A DNA stretch of 25,837 bases, taken from contig JADKKF010000025.1 of NCBI GenBank assembly GCA_016720635.1, positions 1-25,837 on the forward strand, read 5' to 3'. Positions 8,884-16,419 of the stretch are shown one piece after another; the first letter of the stretch is position 1, and each line of letters begins with the position of its first letter. The stretch is from Saprospiraceae bacterium (lineage in GTDB: Bacteria > Bacteroidota > Bacteroidia > Chitinophagales > Saprospiraceae). The notes beneath the pieces were generated by a model. It had not been told where the DNA came from, ran no database searches, and saw nothing but the letters and a program-made list of their open reading frames with translations. Made by a program: the position numbers and the translations under genes.

Positions 8884-10200
8884 AATGGAGAAGTTTCAAT
8901 CATTTTCGTAAAGACTCTGCTTTTATTCAGCTTGGCCATTATAGGTACGCAGGCTTCTGGATTTAATGCTACATCAAAATCTACATTGGTAGAAAAGTCA
9001 TTTAAATACTATGACGTACCTGATTCGAAGATGGATCAGTATCAATTGCAAGTACAGGTTAGCGTGTCGGGTGGAATACAAGGGGCTGATGGCAATACTC
9101 AAGCATTATATTTTGTATTTCCAGCTGGCTATGGGGTAAATATTATCCAAAAATACACTACTCAGATGTTGAGTAAGAGTGAGAAACTGATACTGAATTA
9201 TACCAATAAAAATACGTTGTGCGAAGATTGTCCGCAGACCTAGTGTGAGTCTTGTGCAGATGCATTCGGTCGTATTATGCCCATGGACAACGGATTTGGA
9301 AATAATATTGAAAATAGGATTTTGAAATTTGAGCCTTTGACTTCAGATACCTATATAGAAGATGTATCGGGCAATGGTCGTCGCGTATCTAAGTGGTTGG
9401 TTACGATAACCTTTGACGCGGATGAGAGTTTTAGACTTGCTCCTAGAAAATTGTACATTACGGGTATGGAACAAGAGGATGTAAAAGAGATACAATTGAC
9501 TGAGTTTGAAACTTCATTCTTACCTCATGGAAATTTGGAGGCTATAGATATTATGGAGTCATTTTATGGAACGAATGTGGTTGGAGGTGAGTCTCACTGG
9601 AAATATGTTTACGGGCTTGACCTAGAGAAGGCCATCAAAGTTTCTAGCTTAATAAGTGCTGAAATGATGTCATTTGAGGGTATCCAAGACGACGGCAATA
9701 CGATCCTTAGTTGGAATACGGGCAATGAGTGCAAAAATGAAAAATTCGTAGTAGAAAGGTCTAAGGATGGTATAAATTACGACAAAATCGGAGAGATCAA
9801 AGGCTGTGACAATATGATAGAAAAAAGAGAATACGCTTTTGTGGACTTTAATGGATTCGATGGAAATTCGTACTATCGCATCTATGTGAAGGATCAAGAT
9901 GATACTAAGTTCTATACAAATACAATAAAAGTAAATCCAGGTTCATCACAAGTGGCCAAAATCGATGCCAAGGTTAAAAATGAAAAATTAGAGTGGAATG
10001 CGATTGCTTCTGGTGAAAATCAAGGTAAAGTTTCCATAGCTATATTTGACAAAGAAGGTAAAATAGTCAAGACATTGGATCCAGATGCTATTGGTTCACA
10101 CAAAAATGTTTTGAACTTAGAAACATATCGCAACAATGGATATTTGGCCTTATTCAAATATCAAAAAATGTACAAAGCGGTCAAGATGTTGGAAGAATAA
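8884..10200 (+). CDS. Secreted T9SS-sorted protein of unknown function, with internal TAG and N-terminal frameshift
   Basis: About 438 residues if read through. The ATG at 8884 begins EKFSIIFVKTLLLFSLAIIG, a signal peptide, if one T is added to the TTT run at about 8892-8894; without it the frame stops at 8908. The mature part continues in one frame to 10200, interrupted only by TAG at 9241-9243 between CEDCPQT and CESCADAFGR. A region near 9690-9920 (ILSWNTGNECKNEKFVVERS, then YYRIYVKD) resembles the fibronectin-III-like modules common before T9SS tails. The last 60 residues (IAIFDKEGKIVKTL, then NGYLALFKYQ, then AVKMLEE) match the type-A sorting domain, so export through T9SS is likely. The 5' region (8745-8883) is very AT-rich. 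The stop makes a truncated 110-residue product possible, but the unchanged frame on both sides argues for a recent point change or base error. Confidence 0.68.
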
Positions 10201-10222
10201 ATTTCCCATTTACATAGTGGAG

Positions 10223-10257
10223 GAGCTCTAGATTCTGTCTAGGGCTCTTTCTATTTT
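10223..10257 (+). terminator. Terminator between the T9SS gene and convergent nth
   Basis: Ten-base stem gagctctaga (10223-10232) / tctagggctc (10238-10247) with one G-T pair, a five-base loop, then tttctatttt. It follows the T9SS stop by 22 bases and overlaps the 3' end of nth on the other strand. Confidence 0.8.
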
Positions 10258-10907
10258 ATGCCATATAGAGAACAGATAGGGCACTTACTAATCATATGTT
10301 GGCGAGCTGGACAATATTCTCTTCCATAAAAAATAATACGCAGATGGAGCTTGTTCCACTGGCCCTCTGGAAAAATACTCTTCAGATCCGATTCTACCCT
10401 GGCGACGTTTTTTCCTTCACTAAGCCCCCATCTAAGCGCAAGTCGATGAATATGTGTATCTACTGGGAATGCCGGCACACCAAATGCTTGGGACATTACC
10501 ACCGATGCCGTCTTATGTCCAACTCCTGGCAGGGATTCTAAGTCTTCGAATGTATTTGGAACTTCCCCATTATATTTTTCAATCAAAATTTTACTCAGTC
10601 CCCATATTGCTTTGGATTTTGTAGGAGATAGACCACATGGCCTAATTATGTCTTGAATCTGTTCTACCGTTAGATTTACCATTTCCCAAGGTGTTGATGC
10701 CATACAAAAAAGCCTCGGAGTTACTTGGTTCACCCGCTCATCCGTACACTGAGCCGACAGGACGACCGCCACCAGCAAAGTATAAGTGTCCGAATGATTC
10801 AGCGGAATTGGGGTCTCAGGATACAGCTTCTCGAGCATCTCCGCTATATGGGCTCCTTTTTCCCTCTTTTGATCATCCATTGACTTAATAATTTTTTTTA
10901 TAAACAA
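10251..10907 (-). CDS. nth: Endonuclease III (DNA glycosylase/AP lyase)
   Basis: Base-excision repair enzyme removing oxidised pyrimidines. The ORF is intact, 218 residues. The helix-hairpin-helix LPGVGHKTASVV is at 126-137 with catalytic Lys132. The catalytic Asp is Asp150 in FPVDTHIHRLALR; both match E. coli K120 and D138 with the same 12-residue offset. The C-terminus has only three cysteines, C199, C209 and C212 (C-x9-C-x2-C), instead of the classical C-x6-C-x2-C-x5-C [4Fe-4S] ligands, and ends six residues later. The cluster may be absent or differently ligated. Met1 (MFIKKIIKSM) may be too early; Met10 (MDDQKREKG) is the other choice. It is convergent with the T9SS gene and divergent from the DUF4340 lipoprotein, sharing an upstream region of 54 bp. 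Confidence 0.94.
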   Translation of the reverse strand: MFIKKIIKSMDDQKREKGAHIAEMLEKLYPETPIPLNHSDTYTLLVAVVLSAQCTDERVNQVTPRLFCMASTPWEMVNLTVEQIQDIIRPCGLSPTKSKAIWGLSKILIEKYNGEVPNTFEDLESLPGVGHKTASVVMSQAFGVPAFPVDTHIHRLALRWGLSEGKNVARVESDLKSIFPEGQWNKLHLRIIFYGREYCPARQHMISKCPICSLYGIK

Positions 10908-10926
10908 AATAATCTCTAATATACTT

Positions 10927-10934
10927 TACATTTG
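10927..10934 (+). promoter_or_regulatory. Candidate -7 box TACATTTG for the DUF4340 gene
   Basis: TACATTTG fits the Bacteroidota TAnnTTTG consensus and sits 27 bases before the ATG at 10962, in the intergenic region shared with nth. A matching -33 TTTG is not evident. Confidence 0.5.
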
Positions 10935-10961
10935 CATATAATATTAAGATAACGATACACA

Positions 10962-11954
10962 ATGTTTGAAATAAAATTTTTAAAAATAGCGTTAATAATT
11001 ACTTTTTTGGCATCTTTTTTCTTTTCCTGCAAAGATTCAACCAATGCTCTAAAGGGTTCTGATTTTGCCGTTGAAAACACCAATGATATTCAGCGGATCC
11101 ATATCTTCAAAAGAAATGGAGTCCAAGCAAAATTCGAACGTCAAGGCGACGATTGGATTATAAATGACCGTGACTTGGCCAATGCTGACCCTATGGAAAC
11201 TCTATTAAAGACCCTAAAAACCATGAGAGTTTCATATATACCATTGAAGGCAGCTGAGCCAGGCATCATCAAAGAAATGGGTTCTAAAGGGATAAAGGTT
11301 GAACTTTACAACAGAAAAAATGAAAAAATTAAATGTTTTTATGTAGGTGGTGGTGATTTGGCGGGAGAATCTACCTATCTCATTATGGAAAATTCTAACC
11401 AGCCTTATGCCGTAAGCATCCCGACGCTCATTGGGTTGATTCGAACACATTTTGACTATCAACCATTGAGATGGCGTTCGAGATATATTTATCCTTTTCC
11501 AAAGGAAGAATTAGTCGAAATGGAGATGGCATATCCAGCAGAGCCATTGCAATCGTTTAGGTTGAAAAAGAATTCAAATGGGCAATTTTCTATCAGTGCC
11601 ATCAATAATTTGGAAGAAAAATCGGCTAATATTTCACTTGCCAACGCTTATATCAAAGCCATAAAAGACATACGATGCGAAGCCATCGTCAATGACCTTG
11701 AAGAAAAGGATGAATTGACAAGTAACAATCCATTTGCTACGCTAAAAGTTAAAAATGCAAAAGGTGAAACAAAAACTCTATCTTTTCATAAAATCGAAGA
11801 TGAAATTGGGACACAAGGATTAGAAGCCGATCCGCTTAAAGGAAATAAAATATTTAGACTTTATATAAAAACCTCTTGGGGCGATTATTTTCTTGCCCAA
11901 TATCCCGTTATCCAAGACATTTTTAGACCGCTAAATTATTTTATTACAAAATAA
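10962..11954 (+). CDS. DUF4340 family lipoprotein
   Basis: Intact, 330 residues. The signal peptide ends in a lipobox FFSC (Cys23), so it is probably lipid-anchored in the envelope. The body follows the DUF4340 pattern: DFAVENTNDIQRIHIF, a short strand with FERQGDDWIIN, then an LLKTLKTMRV helix and VELYNRKNEKIKCFYVGGG. Two further beta-rich repeats follow, the last with GDYFLAQYPVIQDIF. Members of this family often sit near gliding or ABC-transport (GldF/GldG-like) genes, but no such partner is seen here. The function is not established. It ends 8 bp from the convergent Fe-S oxidoreductase, with no terminator between them. Confidence 0.8.
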   Translation: MFEIKFLKIALIITFLASFFFSCKDSTNALKGSDFAVENTNDIQRIHIFKRNGVQAKFERQGDDWIINDRDLANADPMETLLKTLKTMRVSYIPLKAAEPGIIKEMGSKGIKVELYNRKNEKIKCFYVGGGDLAGESTYLIMENSNQPYAVSIPTLIGLIRTHFDYQPLRWRSRYIYPFPKEELVEMEMAYPAEPLQSFRLKKNSNGQFSISAINNLEEKSANISLANAYIKAIKDIRCEAIVNDLEEKDELTSNNPFATLKVKNAKGETKTLSFHKIEDEIGTQGLEADPLKGNKIFRLYIKTSWGDYFLAQYPVIQDIFRPLNYFITK

Positions 11955-11962
11955 AATATTTA

Positions 11963-13281
11963 TTATTCGTGTCTGGCCCACTCATCTCTGCTTTGAGTCA
12001 TAGCCCATACTGATCCGCTATTCTCTAGACTATTGAACATTGGCAACCATTCTTGAGGTCCTGCTGACATCGTCAATATCTCATAACGACGAAGCTGCAA
12101 TATACTATCCAAAGGGCTGATCATCACTGGACAAGCCTCTACACAAGCATTGCAGGTAGTACATGCGTGTATTTCTTCCAGCTGTATTCTATCGAACAAT
12201 GATTTTCCATCGTCGTATTTTCCATCCTTCATGAATAATCCCGCATCCATATTTGCACCTACTTCATCGGCCCTATCTCGGATATCCATCATTATTTTCC
12301 TAGGACTTAGGAGTTTTCCCGTAAGATTGGCAGGACAGACTGACGTACATCTACCACATTCTGTACAGCTATAGGCCTCCAAAAGATTGCGCCACGACAA
12401 TGAAAACACGTCATTCGCACCAAAATCCATATCATCGCTATTCGGACTTGGGTCCTTTGTCTCGATACCAAACATCGACTGGACTTCGTGCATGATGGCT
12501 GGCATATTACTCATTTCCCCACGAGGGGTTAATTTTGCAAAATATGTATTGAAAAATGCCAAAAATATATGCAAATGTTTGGAAAATGGAAGATATAAAA
12601 TAAATCCAAACACCACCATAAGATGCAACCACCAACCAAATCTTTCCAAAAATAATAAGGCATCATTGGGCAAATTGCCAAAAAACAAAGGTCCTGTCCA
12701 CTGCGACAACAAAAAATGCCCCGTATGATGATAGTCTGGATGATTTCTAGATTGCAGCACCATATCAGCGCCATTCATAGTAAATATCCCTATTATCAAG
12801 AGTATTTCACCCAATAAAATCAGATTCGCATCGAACGACGGAAATCCTTTCAAATCCCCCTTGAACAATCGCGGCAATTTGATGATATTTCTACGCGACA
12901 AAAATACAATAGTAGCAACAAATGCTAATAAGGACAACATTTCAATGAAAGAAATAATTCCAGTGTATAAAATACCCAAAAAAGGTGCAAAAAATCGGTG
13001 CGTGCCAAATATACCATCGATAAATATCTCAATCAATTCCACCTGGGTCATCAAAAATGCGAGATAAATGAATAAGTGAAAAAATGCAGGAATCCACCGC
13101 TTGAACATCTTTTTCTGTCCCAACGCCACGAAAATCATATTTTTCAACCTACTGGATTCATCTCCAGATATCTCCTCTTGTTTACCCAATTTTATATTTC
13201 TATAAATTCGATAAAATCCTTTGTAAGCCTTGTAAAAAACCAAAAGCGTAATCGCCAAAAAATAATTTGTCCCAACTCCAT
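11963..13281 (-). CDS. Membrane-bound (Fe-S)-binding oxidoreductase (HdrC/DsrK-like 2x[4Fe-4S]), one frameshift at the start
   Basis: The N-terminal half has five to six hydrophobic segments (around residues 1-10, 55-75, 92-120, 144-162, 205-240), with histidines that could bind haem b, as in HdrE/NarI-like quinone modules. The C-terminal cytoplasmic part has two complete ferredoxin motifs: CTECGRCTSVCP (Cys298, 301, 304, 308) and CTTCNACVEACP (Cys366, 369, 372, 376). It probably passes electrons between a membrane quinone pool and a partner. In Bacteroidota this gene usually precedes a CCG-domain Fe-S subunit; here the downstream neighbour is the convergent DUF4340 gene, so the partner is missing locally. 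The uninterrupted frame starts at 13258. A better start is the ATG at 13281 (MELGQIIFLAITLLVF), recovered by adding one T to the T-run near 13260-13265. It diverges from rpoD. Confidence 0.86.
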
Positions 13282-13473
13282 CCTACAATTATTTAATTAT
13301 TTCCAAAAAATTTGTGCAATTTTTGCATCTTTTACGTTTATAGAACTAAAGATAATTAGTTTGGCACTATTCCATTTTAATTTATTATTATAAAAATTGA
13401 AAATAAATTCATAATAATTTTTTTTATATTTAAAAAAATATAATATTTACAATGAAATAAAAGGCTTATTCCC

Positions 13474-14343
13474 TTGAGACAGTTAAAAATATCCAGTAAG
13501 ATAACAAACCGCGAGAGCTTAGCTTTGGATAAATACCTGAGTGAAATAGCCAAATTGGACATGCTTACTCCCGAACAAGAGGTAGATTTAGCCAAGAGAG
13601 TAAGAAATGGAGACGAAGCCGCCCTCGAAAAATTGACCAAGGCTAATCTTAGATTTGTTGTCTCCGTAGCTAAGCAATACCAAAACCAAGGACTTTCTCT
13701 TTCTGATTTGATCAATGAAGGCAATCTCGGACTCATGAAAGCCGCCAAGAGATTCGATGAAACAAAGGGTTTCAAGTTTATTTCTTATGCCGTCTGGTGG
13801 ATCCGACAAAGTATCTTACAAGCGATCGTCGAGTACAGCCGACTGGTTCGTATCCCACTCAACAAGATCAATTCTTACAACCGTATCAACGACGCCTATC
13901 TCAACTTTTTACAAGAATTCGAGCGAGAGCCCAGCCACGAAGAATTGGCTGAAATATTGAACCTTCCCCTCCTCGACATCACCAGCGTTTTGACCACTGG
14001 AGCCAAACATCTATCGATGGATGCACCAATCGGTGACGAGGAAGATGGCAGTTCGCTGATCGAGTTATTGGTCGAAGAAAATAACATTTCACCCGACAAT
14101 GACCTCATGATTGAATCTCTGAAAAAAGAAATCCACTCTGGCATGAGCGCTTTGTCCCCTCGCGAATTGGAGATTTTGTCGTGCTTTTTTGGCATCAACG
14201 GCAAGCGAGAGTTTTCCCTCGAAGAGATTAGTGACCGCTTCGATCTCAGTCGTGAGCGCGTTCGCCAAATCAAGGAAAGAGCCCTTCGCCGCCTCAGAAA
14301 AACATACAACAAGCGGATTTTAAGATCCTATCTTTCCGAATAA
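13474..14343 (+). CDS. rpoD: Primary sigma-70 factor, Bacteroidota RpoD type
   Basis: Intact, 289 residues, lacking region 1.1 as is normal in Bacteroidota. The start is TTG at 13474, giving MRQLKISSKITNRES, the conserved N-terminus. No ATG gives this sequence; the ATG at 13452 is followed at once by a stop. Region 2: ALEKLTKANLRFVVSVAKQY, then LINEGNLGLMKAAKRFD and FKFISYAVWWIRQSI (the -10 melting/recognition helix). Region 3: VRIPLNKI. Region 4: LSPRELEILSCFFG, EFSLEEISDRFDLSRERVRQIKERALRRLR, the -35 helix-turn-helix. It directs recognition of the TAnnTTTG-type promoters seen in this window. The 192-bp spacer to the divergent Fe-S gene is extremely AT-rich. Confidence 0.95.
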   Translation: MRQLKISSKITNRESLALDKYLSEIAKLDMLTPEQEVDLAKRVRNGDEAALEKLTKANLRFVVSVAKQYQNQGLSLSDLINEGNLGLMKAAKRFDETKGFKFISYAVWWIRQSILQAIVEYSRLVRIPLNKINSYNRINDAYLNFLQEFEREPSHEELAEILNLPLLDITSVLTTGAKHLSMDAPIGDEEDGSSLIELLVEENNISPDNDLMIESLKKEIHSGMSALSPRELEILSCFFGINGKREFSLEEISDRFDLSRERVRQIKERALRRLRKTYNKRILRSYLSE

Positions 14344-14359
14344 TTTTATTTTTATTTGA

Positions 14360-14475
14360 TTTATGGCATATCCCCTCCCCTACAGTTCGGGGTCGGTGTA
14401 TTGCGGAGTTCCGTCTCGACTTTTGGGCGAGACCGACTGAGTCGTCCTCCATCCACCTTATGCGCTGAGTATTGC
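14360..14475. other. GC-richer intergenic segment with small hairpins
   Basis: Between the rpoD stop and the next terminator lies a segment that differs from its AT-rich surroundings. It contains a cccc...gggg inverted pair (near 14377-14392) and a stem gtctcg / cgagac (14413-14418 with 14428-14433), neither followed by a T-run. No convincing coding frame is seen on either strand. It could hold a small RNA or an old repeat remnant. It is not a recognised tRNA. Confidence 0.3.
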
Positions 14476-14479
14476 CCAA

Positions 14480-14511
14480 AACAAAAGAGCCTCGACTTGC
14501 GTCGAGGCTCT
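14480..14511 (-). terminator. Terminator A after the small lipoprotein gene
   Basis: A perfect 11-bp stem agagcctcgac (14486-14496) / gtcgaggctct (14501-14511) with a four-base loop. Read on the minus strand it is followed by TTTTGTTTTG. It lies 24 bases beyond the lipoprotein stop and is nearly identical to the hairpin at 15273-15302. Confidence 0.85.
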
Positions 14512-14534
14512 GCTATGATCCTAGTATATTTCAG

Positions 14535-15120
14535 CTACCATGCTATTTTGGTAGAAAAGCTACCTTCGGTTATATAAATCGTATCTGGTAAGGAAGCCAA
14601 GCTAAAATCTTTCAGCTTTAACATCTTTGCTTTAAAATTACCTTTTACATCCCCTGTGGCTATATTCAACTCCGTTATTTCTACATAAGAATTACTATCT
14701 ACCCAAGGATGAGAATATGAGCCTTCGACAACATCTCCATCAGCGCCGAAAAATGCAAATCCAGGTTTGTATAAAATTGCATCATTGCAAAATCTGGGTG
14801 CCTAAAGAATCAACTTCAATTTTAGGAAAAAAATATTTGCCAATTTTGGGTCTTAAATTTCTAACACCAAAAACTTCTCGTAATTCATCATTTTGTGTAA
14901 AAATCTGCGTTTCAAATAAAAAGACAGTATCTTCTTCTGGATTCCATTTCTCCTTTCTTCCAAATAATATTTTTTTTGCTGCAATACTTCGACCATTTAT
15001 TGTCATATTCCCATAACCATATTTATAATGACCCCATTGATCGAAAAGACCTTCTTGATCTTTTTTGCAGGAGACAAAACTAAAGCAAAATAGTGTGGTA
15101 ATAAATAATATATTTTTCAT
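14535..15120 (-). CDS. Small lipoprotein of unknown function, one frameshift
   Basis: About 195 residues. The signal peptide MKNILFITTLFCFSFVSC ends in a lipobox with Cys18, followed by KKD. The mature part has MTINGRSIAAKKILFGRK, then FLFETQIFTQNDEL and VEITELNIATGDVKGNFKAKM. This order (small 'NG' start, beta strands, then a 'GDVKGNF' edge) is typical of small Bacteroidota lipoproteins, but I cannot name the family. The frame changes once near 14785: the first frame ends at LGTQILQ, and the second continues DAILYKPGFAFFGADGDVV to a TAG at 14537-14535. It is a monocistronic unit with its own candidate promoter (15230-15237), bounded on both sides by twin terminators. Confidence 0.74.
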
Positions 15121-15229
15121 TATTTCAAAATTCTTTCGGTTAGTAAATTATTGATATGAATATTTTTGAATATTTCCTATAGTTCGCTATTGGTATATAT
15201 TTTACCTTTATAAAAGACGAAAATACCAT

Positions 15230-15237
15230 CAAATATA
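15230..15237 (-). promoter_or_regulatory. Candidate -7 box TATATTTG for the small lipoprotein gene
   Basis: On the minus strand, TATATTTG matches TAnnTTTG. It lies about 110 bases before the ATG at 15120 and just downstream of the terminator of the giant gene, the expected position for a new transcription unit. Confidence 0.5.
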
Positions 15238-15272
15238 ATAATTATTTTTCATTTTACCTAATTTATAACAAA

Positions 15273-15302
15273 CAAAAGAGCCCCGACTTGTGTCGAGGCT
15301 CT
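15273..15302 (-). terminator. Terminator B after the giant surface protein gene
   Basis: Stem agagccccgac (15277-15287) / gtcgaggctct (15292-15302), with one C-A mismatch relative to terminator A and a four-base loop. On the minus strand it is followed by TTTTGTTTG. It lies 28 bases beyond the giant gene's stop. Confidence 0.85.
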
Positions 15303-15330
15303 TTATCATCTCATCCTATTTCTACACTGT

Positions 15331-15590
15331 TTATTCAAGCAATATCATTTTCTTGATATCGCTGAAGTCTGCGGCATCCAATTGATAATACATCACGCCT
15401 GTTGCTGGTAGTTCACCTTTGTTCAAGGTTACTGCGTTGTAGCCTTTGTTGAACGTCCTTTCTACTACTTTCAGCACTTTGCCCGTTACATCGTAGATAC
15501 TTACTTTCGCCTTCATCTGTGCTGGTAAGTTGAAACCTATCAACGTCTCGGTACCCCATGGATTCGGTTGGTTTTGGTACAATGCGAAGC
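15331..15590 (-). other. T9SS type-A C-terminal sorting domain of the giant protein
   Basis: The final 85 residues: FALYQNQPNPWGTETLIGF, then VSIYDVTGKVLKVV, then LPATGVMYYQL and a terminal KKMILLE. These are the NPF-like box, the VYD..G strand and the G-YY-L turn of the family. The domain directs passage through the type IX system and surface attachment. Confidence 0.93.
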
Positions 15591-15599
15591 CTTGTACTG

Positions 15600-16055
15600 C
15601 TTTGCCATCCTTGCCTATGAAGTTCAATCCTACGTTCATCATTTCTCCTTTCGCATTGTAGGCTTGGGCTGGTGTCAACTCGGAAGTCACATATACACTC
15701 TCACTTATCAACCCTTGGCTTCTCGCCTTGAATATCAACGTGAAGGCGCCTTCGTTCTCCGTTATACTCTCCGCCATCGGATTAGACCAGCTCGTCGTGA
15801 TCTTGCCTTCTTCCAACATCGTAAATCCAAGTTCTCCTCAGTTACATGCAATTTTCCAGACTCGTATCCTACAAATTCCAATCTTTGGTTATCAAAGTTC
15901 GTCGTGAACTGGTAGCCATTGATCTTCGCAAAGTCATTCGCTTTAAGCGTCATCCTTACCGTCTCTCCTGCCTTGTAGCTGCCTTCTGTTACATTGAACA
16001 TCAAGCTCTTGCCACTTCTTTCCTCTGGCACGGCTGTCAGATTCACCACTGCATT
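15600..16055 (-). other. Cohesin-like module of the giant protein
   Basis: The sequence MFNVTEGSYKAGETVRMTLKA, then INGYQFTTNFDNQRLEFVGY, then TTSWSNPMAESITENEGAF and LIFKARSQG follows the cohesin/dockerin-binding jelly-roll pattern: a 'G.TV.V.L.A' strand, a 'FDP..L.FVG' strand, and a W-x-N turn. A G lost from a GGG run near 15830 splits it. Cohesin identity is by pattern only. Confidence 0.65.
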
Positions 16056-16194
16056 CTCCGTTACGTCTCGATCTTCACCGCTACAAAATCCGCTTCAACA
16101 CTTCCTGACATCGCATTCGTCAAGCTCACCCTTTCTGGGAAGCTGCTCGTCAACGCATTGCCCGTTGTCAAATTGTAATCCTTATCTACGAATC

Positions 16195-16405
16195 TGAATG
16201 ACGTATTGTTGCCAAATCTATCGATCTTAAATAACACCAATTTTCTCAATTCTACCAAGTCTGCTGCTGTTATCGTATTCGATTTGTTTACGTCTCCTGC
16301 TATCATCTTGTACCCGCTATTCAATGATTTACGCTCTAGGATATGTCTTTGGATCTTGATGATATCCGCTGTACTTACCCCATTTCTGTGGTTGTCATCT
16401 CTTTT
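16195..16405 (-). other. Dockerin-like module of the giant protein
   Basis: Reads RNGVSTADIIKIQRHIL, then GYKMIAGDVNKSNTITAADLV, then ELRKLVL. Two calcium-loop repeats with the same layout as in the thioredoxin-like protein at 2385-2570. It directly precedes the cohesin-like module. Confidence 0.8.
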
Positions 16406-16419
16406 CGGTACCACTTCAT

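Noticed and set aside
13452..13473. ATG at 13452 as the rpoD start
   Set aside because: It is followed by GAA ATA... in a different frame and soon a stop. The TTG at 13474 gives the conserved MRQLKI N-terminus.
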